Positions 7,026 through 11,416 of a stretch of 11,416 nucleotides of DNA are shown piece after piece. Position numbers and translations under genes: made by a program. The stretch spans positions 1 through 11,416 of the forward strand of contig JAJGBQ010000027.1 in the NCBI GenBank assembly GCA_022457065.1. Reading direction: 5' to 3'. Source of the stretch: Curvularia sp. ZM96. Its lineage: Eukaryota > Ascomycota > Dothideomycetes > Pleosporales > Pleosporaceae. The number at the start of each line of letters is the position of its first letter. The first letter of the stretch is position 1. The notes under the pieces were generated by a model. The model made no database searches and was not told where the DNA came from. It was given only the letters and a program-made list of their open reading frames with translations.

Positions 7026-9458
7026 TGGCGCAGGATTGGTTCGATCAGGCACTTCGCAGGGCAGCGCCCCGCCTTCTGGCGGCGGCATGACGATACAGAC
7101 GCGCGGGCCTCGACCCCCAAACTTCCCTTTGAGGTGCAGCGCCTCCAGCAGCAAATCGGTCGGCGGCGGCAGATGACGCGGCAGGCGGCGCTTACCCCCG
7201 CTCAACTTGAGGCCGATTCGTCTCGATAACGAGAAGAAGCGCCGCGATCTTGCCGCCCAACAGTCCACCGCCAGCCCGGCAGCAGAAAGCGCAGGCGACG
7301 CTCGCCAACGACGAAATCCTGCTCGCCATCCAGCGGGCGAAGCAGGATCTCCAAAACGGCGGGGCTGCTGGATATTGGGCGCGGTTGCCGGAAATGTTCC
7401 AGCCGCAGTCTGCCATCAATCTGGGTGGCTCGCTGAATACCATCTCATCGCGCCTCACGCTCGACAAGCTCGCGCAATTGAAGCAGGCGCCGCCTACCGG
7501 CGCATCCGGTCTTGGCTCCTTACCGAGAAAGAGGGCATTGCTGCGCGACAGTGTTGCGGCCCTCGGTCAGACGCAAGACCCTGCGCGCCTGATGGAGAGC
7601 CTGAACGCGGTCGAGCAGCATTACCGCAACGTGATGGCCCTTTCCAATGGTGAAGACTATCGGGATCCCGAAGTGGCAAAACGCTATGGAATTGCATCCG
7701 GCCCTCCGAAAATCGGCTCCGGCTCGCCGTTTGAAGTCGATCAGAGCGGGGAATGTCGAGGCAAATCCCGCGCTCAAAGGGGTGAACGACGAAGTCTGCG
7801 CCCTGATTGGGCTGGGCCGCCCTGTGGAGGAAATCCGCAATTATCTGCGCTCCAAGGGCGTGGACGACAGCCAGACGCAAAACTTTGACGAGGCGGTCAA
7901 GTTCATCCGCGAAAACCCGTCCGAACGCGGCAAAGCCATATCGAGGTGATGTGTCTGTCGATCTCATGCGAACCGTTGATCCCAATGCGTTCGGCGCGCT
8001 GTCGGCTTCCGTAGGTTCATATTCAGTGGCGCTCTGAACGGCGCGACTGCGGGATTTTCGGATGAGTTGGCAGGAGGAGCGTCTGCCCTCTGGGGGGCGA
8101 TTATACGCAAGGCCGTGATGCGTTCAACGCACGCAGGAATCGCTGTCCGAAGCCAATCCAACTCGAACCTGCTCGGCAACGTGACTGGCGGCGCGTTGGC
8201 TCTTGCGGCTCCGGAGGCGATCCTTGCGTGCGGGGTTGTTGCGCCTGCATCAGCGACCACTTTCGCCCCCGCCTTCTGGCTGAGGATGCGCTGTATGGCG
8301 CGACATATGGAGCCGGAGAGAATAACGACAACCGTCTGTGGGGGCAACTACCGGCGCGGCTGAAGGTGCGCTTGGTGGCGTCGCTGGACGTGGCGCTGGC
8401 GTGCCCGGCATGGCCTTCCGGTGCGCGCGGCGCGACATCTGACGCAGCACGCTACCTTCGGGAGCAAGGCTGCCGCTGACGCCGGGACAGGCGGCGGGCG
8501 GTCGTCTCAAGACGCGGGAAGACAGGCTTGCGGATTTCAGGGCATCGGCGACAAGATCGGCGACCTGCCGCCAGGGGCTTGCAGGATTTCAACGAGGCAG
8601 GTTTCCGCCAGAACCTTGAGCCTATCAGTGAAGCCATCCCACCCGGCATGATTGGTGAGGAGGGCGGTCGAAGCAACGCGCGGCGCTGTCGGGCGAGGTT
8701 ATGATAATGCTTGGCGGTCGCATCTTCGATGCCAATGACCCGCAATTTGTGAGCGAATTGGGTAGCGCGCTTCAAAACGCCCGCAGTCTGCCAGCTATTG
8801 GCGATCAGGCCGAATTTTCGATTCGCCGCAGCATAGAGCCTTTTGTCAATCCGGCTGGTCAGATCGACGGCGCGGGATGCAGCAGGCAACGCAGGAATTG
8901 ACGCGTCGCGGTTCGCGCTTCGGGCGTTCGCAGGATGCAGTCGGCCCCGACGCGGCCAACACGCTATCGGATGCCTTGGCAGCGATTGAAGGCATGGTAG
9001 GCCGCCAAGCGCCGGGAACGATCGATCAATTCAGGGCAGCGAACAGCGCGTATCGGGAGCCGCGTTCTTGAGGATGCGGTCGGGCTGCGCGCAATGCGGG
9101 GCAGGGCGTCTATACGCCTGCCCAGCTTACCAACGCTGGCCATGCCAATGCGCGCAGTTCGGAGGCCGCCAGTCCACAACTGATCGGCCATTCTTCGAAT
9201 TGTCCCGCGCTGGACAGCAGGTTTTTGGCTTCACCGTTCCTGACAGCGGCACGGCAGGGCGGGCTAGCGGTCCCGTGCGTGATGCAGTGCGGAACATCGT
9301 CAATGCGCCACTATATCGAACCGGCGCGCGGCGGCAGAGGCGTTCTTCTCGCGCCGCGCCCTGTTCCGGTTGAACGCATTGGCGACATCATGATCAACAA
9401 GGCGAGACTTGGCGGGATGTTCGGCAATCCGCTGGCGCTGCAATATTATGGTCAGTGA
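7025..9458 (+). CDS. very large probable internal virion / DNA-ejection protein, frameshifted
   Basis: This is the largest gene here, ~811 codons. The N-terminus reads MAQDWFDQ, followed by P-P-S-G-G-G-M-T-I-Q-T-R-G. A long helical region follows: FEVQRLQQQIG, IRLDNEKKRRDLAAQQST, ANDEILLAIQRAKQDLQNGG (~7310-7365), RLTLDKLAQLKQA, LMESLNAVEQHYRNVMALSN (~7590-7650). Then come VNDEVCALIGLGRPVEEIRN (~7783-7845) and SQTQNFDEAVKFIRENPSER (~7870-7930). The middle is glycine/alanine-rich (LLGNVTGGALALAAPEAILA at ~8170-8225, then Y-G-A-T-Y-G-A-G-E). The C-terminal half is helical again: FQGIGDKIGDL, IFDANDPQFVSELGSALQNA (~8722-8781), ANTLSDALAAIEGMVGRQAP (~8957-9016), PDSGTAGRA and NKARLGGMFGNPLALQYYGQ to the stop at 9456-9458. 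The Gly/Ala-rich hydrophobic stretch between helical arms resembles podovirus ejection proteins and similar huge virion proteins; that role is inferred. No lytic transglycosylase motif is visible. More than fifteen frame changes. Confidence 0.7.
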
Positions 9459-9556
9459 TCGACGAACCAGTCATTCAGGACGACATTATAGCCGATGACG
9501 ATGTGAGCGATGAGGACGGTCCAGACCAAGACCTGAACCATCGCTCAAATTCTTGA
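9455..9556 (+). CDS. short acidic ORF, 33 residues, GTG start
   Basis: A GTG at 9455 overlaps the stop of the large gene (GTGA), the same junction type as at 5005. The frame reads VIDEPVIQDDIIADDDVSDE, then D-G-P-D-Q-D-L-N-H-R-S-N-S and TGA at 9554-9556. GC is high in codon position 1 and very low in position 2, as expected for an Asp-rich coding frame. It may be a separate small protein, the start of a longer frameshifted protein running into 9557-9912, or the true C-terminal tail of the large protein if the TGA at 9456 is a sequence error. No Shine-Dalgarno site is visible. Confidence 0.4.
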   Translation: MIDEPVIQDDIIADDDVSDEDGPDQDLNHRSNS

Positions 9557-9704
9557 GCCTGTAATCCGGCTCAAATGCCTGCGTCCGAGGGTTCCAGCCC
9601 AACGGAATTTCCGACCTCCCGGCCTTCCATGAGCGGTATTGATCCAGCGGCGCGGGCGCTTGCAGCCCCCCAGCGGCTGCGACGATTGACCAGTTGATGT
9701 CCAT
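9486..9704 (-). CDS. possible opposite-strand small gene, uncertain
   Basis: The minus strand has a clean frame from ATG at 9704: MDINWSIVAAAGGLQAPAPL, then D-Q-Y-R-S-W-K-A-G-R-S-E-I-P-L-G-W-N-P-R and TQAFEPDYRL. In 9560-9704 its third codon positions are about 70% GC, higher than the other two positions, which is coding-like; one of the three plus-strand frames reaches a similar value but carries stops. Below about 9557 it either runs on to a stop at 9486 or, with one base changed, reads QAQEFERWFRSWS. If real it would be a minus-strand insert in a plus-strand operon, converging on the acidic ORF. It has no family match that I recognise, no clear promoter and only a weak ribosome site. Confidence 0.22.
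   Translation of the reverse strand: MDINWSIVAAAGGLQAPAPLDQYRSWKAGRSEIPLGWNPRTQAFEPDYRLKNLSDGSGLGLDRPHRSHRHRL
9553..9574. terminator. short inverted repeat, possible weak terminator
   Basis: TTGAGCC (9553-9559) pairs with GGCTCAA (9568-9574) around an 8-base loop. The stop of the acidic ORF lies in the left arm. There is no T run on the plus strand, so termination is doubtful. A pairing element between convergent genes is possible if the minus-strand ORF is real. Confidence 0.25.
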
Positions 9705-9912
9705 GCAAGCCGGATCATACCCCAACCCGCATCCCCGCGCAATTCCAACGAGTCGCCCGCTTAAACCCCTTCCCTACCCCGCATTTTCTGCTAGATTACA
9801 CCCATCAGTCGGGAACCGAGCCGCCGCCACGGCAGCGCGCCAACCATCCCTAATCCCAACATCGCGAGAACGCAGCGGAAGCCCGCCTCCTCGCCCGGAT
9901 TAGGAATGAAGT
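9557..9912. other. region of unresolved coding between the large protein and the tail fibre
   Basis: No frame on either strand covers this stretch cleanly. Plus-strand pieces that look protein-like are SGIDPAARALAA (~9629-9665), TIDQLMSMQAGS (~9685-9720), FLLDYTHQSGTEPPPRQRA (~9785-9842) and RENAAEARLLARIRNEV (~9863-9913). The last two would make a plausible C-terminus of a small protein ending at the fibre start. A second hairpin pairs 9660-9667 with 9675-9682. The 9720-9800 part is unusually C-rich on the plus strand. A TGCTAGATT sequence at about 9789-9797 resembles an extended -10 element, but no -35 is visible. Most likely it is a short plus-strand gene damaged by indels; the opposite-strand reading cannot be excluded. 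Confidence 0.4.
9902..9905 (+). promoter_or_regulatory. Shine-Dalgarno site AGGA of the tail-fibre gene
   Basis: AGGA lies 7 bases before the ATG at 9913. It favours this start over the out-of-frame ATG at 9906. Confidence 0.5.
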
Positions 9913-10539
9913 ATGGCTGTCAGCGACCGGAGCACTGATCCAGCCCTTAACACCACGGTAGGCCCCTGTCAATATCGCGGAAAACTGCCCCTGCCGCGAA
10001 CATGAACAATATGGGCCGCGAAATGATGGCCCAAATCAAGGCGTGGGCGGACGCGCTTGGCGATCTCCATCAGGTGAAGGACGCTCACCCTTACGGCATT
10101 TGCCGCGCTGACGTTCGCCGCCAATAAAGATGCTGTATGCAACGGGCCGGACGCCTTCGCGACTGCCGATCTAACCCCGTTTGCCCGCACTCTTCTGGAT
10201 GACGCTGATGCGACGGCAGCCTGCTCGACGCTGGGGCTGTCCGGTGGTTGGATTGTCACTGGCGAACCCCGGATACGTTCGCTTTCAGGTGGGATCAAGC
10301 CAGTTCATTCAGATCGCGTTTGGCAGCTTCACCGCTGCAGGCAATAATTACACCAACCCAAACTATGCCGCCCAATTCCCGAACGCCGGTTTCCCAGTTC
10401 TGTAGCGGAACAGGCGAGATCAGCGGCATGGCTCAGGATAACGGCCCCGCCGTGACAGGCGCTTCCAAGTTTGGCTTCACTGTTTGGAACGCAACAATCC
10501 AATCCATGCACGACATGGTATGTTGCGGTGGGTTACTGA
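9913..10539 (+). CDS. short tail fibre protein with gp53-like C-terminal domain, frameshifted
   Basis: The protein begins MAVSDRSTDPALNTTVGPVN (first shift near 9970), then I-A-E-N-C-P-A-A-N-M-N-N-M-G-R-E-M-M-A-Q-I-K, the usual start of phage fibres that attach to the tail. It continues KMLYATG, then FATADLTPFARTLLDDADA and TLGLSGG (~10158-10245). This T-x-F-A-R-x-L-L-D-D-x-D-A-x-A-x-x-x-T-L-G-L element is shared by many fibres. The C-terminus is beta-rich: FIQIAFGSFTAAGNNYTNPN (~10308-10365), A-A-Q-F-P-N-A-G-F-P, SGTGEISGMAQDNGPAVTGA, SKFGFTVWNATIQSMHDM, then YVAVGY and TGA at 10537-10539. The strand pattern and the aromatic Y-x-A-x-G-Y terminus match gp53-like receptor-binding domains. About 209 codons. 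It is expected to bind the host surface. At least six frame changes, the last near 10518. Confidence 0.8.
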
Positions 10540-10540
10540 C

Positions 10541-11416
10541 ATGGCGCTTTACCACGTATTCGATGAAGTCGAAAACCGCCGCACCGGCATCCCCATGTCC
10601 GGCGTTATCGTCAAAGCTTATTTTCGGTAATGCGATTGCGCCTATCTTCGCTGATGGAGACGGCACGCCATTTGCGCCCGAAAACCAAACCGAGACCGAT
10701 GTTGACGGCATGTATTCCTTCTATGTCGGGCTGGCGAATATGATCTTCATCTTCTTGTCGGCGCCAGCACGATCAAGGTCGTCGAGAACTTCACGACCGG
10801 TTTGCTGGCCCGACCGGCCCGGCGAACAGCACCTACGAAACCACATTCGACCTGAAACTTGCCGATGTCACAAATCTCAGCGCGATCTGACGGAGGTCGG
10901 GAAGGCGGGCACTTTCGTTCTTCGGAACACGGTGGATTTTACTGCTGAGATTGCAGCGGACACCGAAGAGAAGAACTATATTGTCCCACCGCCGTTCCAG
11001 AGAATGTTTGGGTTCGCATCAATTCTTCCTGAGGGCGCGTCCTTTGTCGGCATGGCTGACGGGCGGAATGTCGAGGGGGTCATTGCTGAGAAGGCCAACG
11101 CAACATGCAAGAAGTGCTCCAGCGCTGCGAACGACATGGGCACGTTCAGCGGCTGACCATCTCCGACAATGTTTTGGCAAAGGCCGCCTTGCAGGAGTTG
11201 GAGACGGCGTTGGAAAGCACCCCTGGCAGCGCGGCAGAGAAGGCCAACGCCACCGCAGTGGGTGTGAACCCCATCGATGTGGATATGGGCGCCTTGCCGC
11301 AGCACCATACCCGACAACCAGACGGCGAAGGAAGCCTTACAGTCGCTTGAGACAGTAACCGAAGCCAAGGCCACTGCTGCTGCTCCTCGGTGTTTCGGCG
11401 TCCGATGTAAACATGG
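10541..11416 (+). CDS. second tail fibre or spike protein, N-terminal part, frameshifted, runs off window
   Basis: The ATG at 10541 follows the fibre stop by one base. The protein starts MALYHVFDEVENRRTGIPMS, then G-V-I-V-K-A-Y-F. It continues FGNAIAPIFADGDGTPFAPE, NQTETDVDGMYSFYV, a Y-D-L-H-L-L-V-G block, IKVVENFTTGLLA and YETTFDLKLADVTNLSA. The A-P-I-F-A-D-x-D-G-T-P-x-x-P-x-x-T-D-x-x-G-x-Y-x-F-Y-V pattern is the small beta-sandwich at the N-terminus of many phage fibres. Next come GKAGTFVLRNTVDFTAEIAA (~10901-10960), DTEEKNYIV, then SFVGMADGRNVEGVIAEKAN, as seen just before spike domains, and then ~49-residue repeats (11088 onward). The receptor-binding end lies beyond 11416. At least seven frame changes. 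Confidence 0.68.
11088..11416 (+). repeat. about 2.5 copies of a ~49-residue internal repeat in the fibre/spike gene
   Basis: The pattern EKANATA ... DMG ... DN ... AK-ALQ-LET recurs. EKANATA starts at 11088 and 11237, and a diverged copy (EAKATAA) at 11361. DNVLAKAALQELET starts at 11165 and DNQTAKEALQSLET at 11313. GAGAAGGCCAACGC is identical at 11088-11101 and 11237-11250. The period is about 148 bases for the first two copies; the last is shorter and cut by the window edge. Confidence 0.6.

Noticed and set aside
7494..7985. 163-codon minus-strand open frame, with 8452-8889 similar
   Set aside because: Both lie opposite well-formed helical coding segments of the large virion protein.
10248..11156. 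A 302-codon open frame on the plus strand, the longest in the window
   Set aside because: It reads a shadow frame of the fibre gene at first, joins the true fibre frame near 10400, crosses the fibre stop in another frame and then covers parts of the next gene. It is a chimera of two genes joined by indels.
1..11416. True prophage decay (all genes annotated as pseudogenes)
   Set aside because: Start, stop and ribosome-site junctions are intact and in-frame nonsense changes are scarce, so sequence error explains the pattern better. It remains possible until checked with accurate reads.
1..11416. CRISPR array, tRNA, insertion sequence, integrase or attachment site
   Set aside because: I saw no regularly spaced repeats, cloverleaf, transposase or recombinase motifs, or terminal inverted repeats on either strand.

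Overview
The window is a block of late structural genes from a tailed, short-tailed (podovirus-type) phage or prophage. It is GC-rich and everything convincing is on the + strand. The style of the proteins (scaffold with an N-terminal PPHSWSKED segment, Bbp16-like cement protein, SU10-type adaptor, P22 gp10-like protein, fibre with an F-A-R-T-L-L-D-D-A-D-A motif) suggests a phage of an alphaproteobacterium, perhaps a sphingomonad. The host is an inference from protein style and base composition; no host gene is visible.

Layout, 5' to 3': scaffolding protein, 3' part (1-782); major capsid protein (796-1810); Bbp16-like capsid cement protein (1807-2240); small head protein (2240-2530); an intrinsic terminator with a UUCG loop (2537-2563); a ~62-residue protein (2574-2763); head-tail adaptor (2766-3417); P22 gp10-like tail/DNA-stabilisation protein (3414-4782); a ~70-residue protein (4799-5008); an unrecognised ~142-residue protein (5005-5434); a tail protein ending in an intramolecular-chaperone (peptidase S74-like) domain (5442-6246); an unrecognised ~259-residue virion protein (6248-7025); a very large probable internal virion/ejection protein (7025-9458); a short acidic ORF and a region of uncertain coding (9455-9912); a short tail fibre with a gp53-like C-terminus (9913-10539); and the 5' part of a second fibre or spike gene with ~49-residue repeats (10541 to beyond the window).

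The genes fit one virion-assembly pathway: scaffold, capsid and cement build the head; adaptor and gp10-like protein close the portal; the large protein is probably packaged inside for DNA ejection; the last two genes recognise the host. Genes abut or overlap at stop/start junctions (ATGA, TGATG, GTGA, TAATG), as in a single late operon.

The striking feature is that almost every gene is broken by many 1-2 base insertions or deletions, roughly one per 50-120 bases. In-frame nonsense codons are scarce and start and stop junctions are intact. This looks much more like an uncorrected single-molecule read or assembly than a decayed prophage. Each gene is therefore annotated as one span across its frames. 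I see no tRNA, CRISPR array, insertion sequence, integrase, reverse transcriptase or att site.
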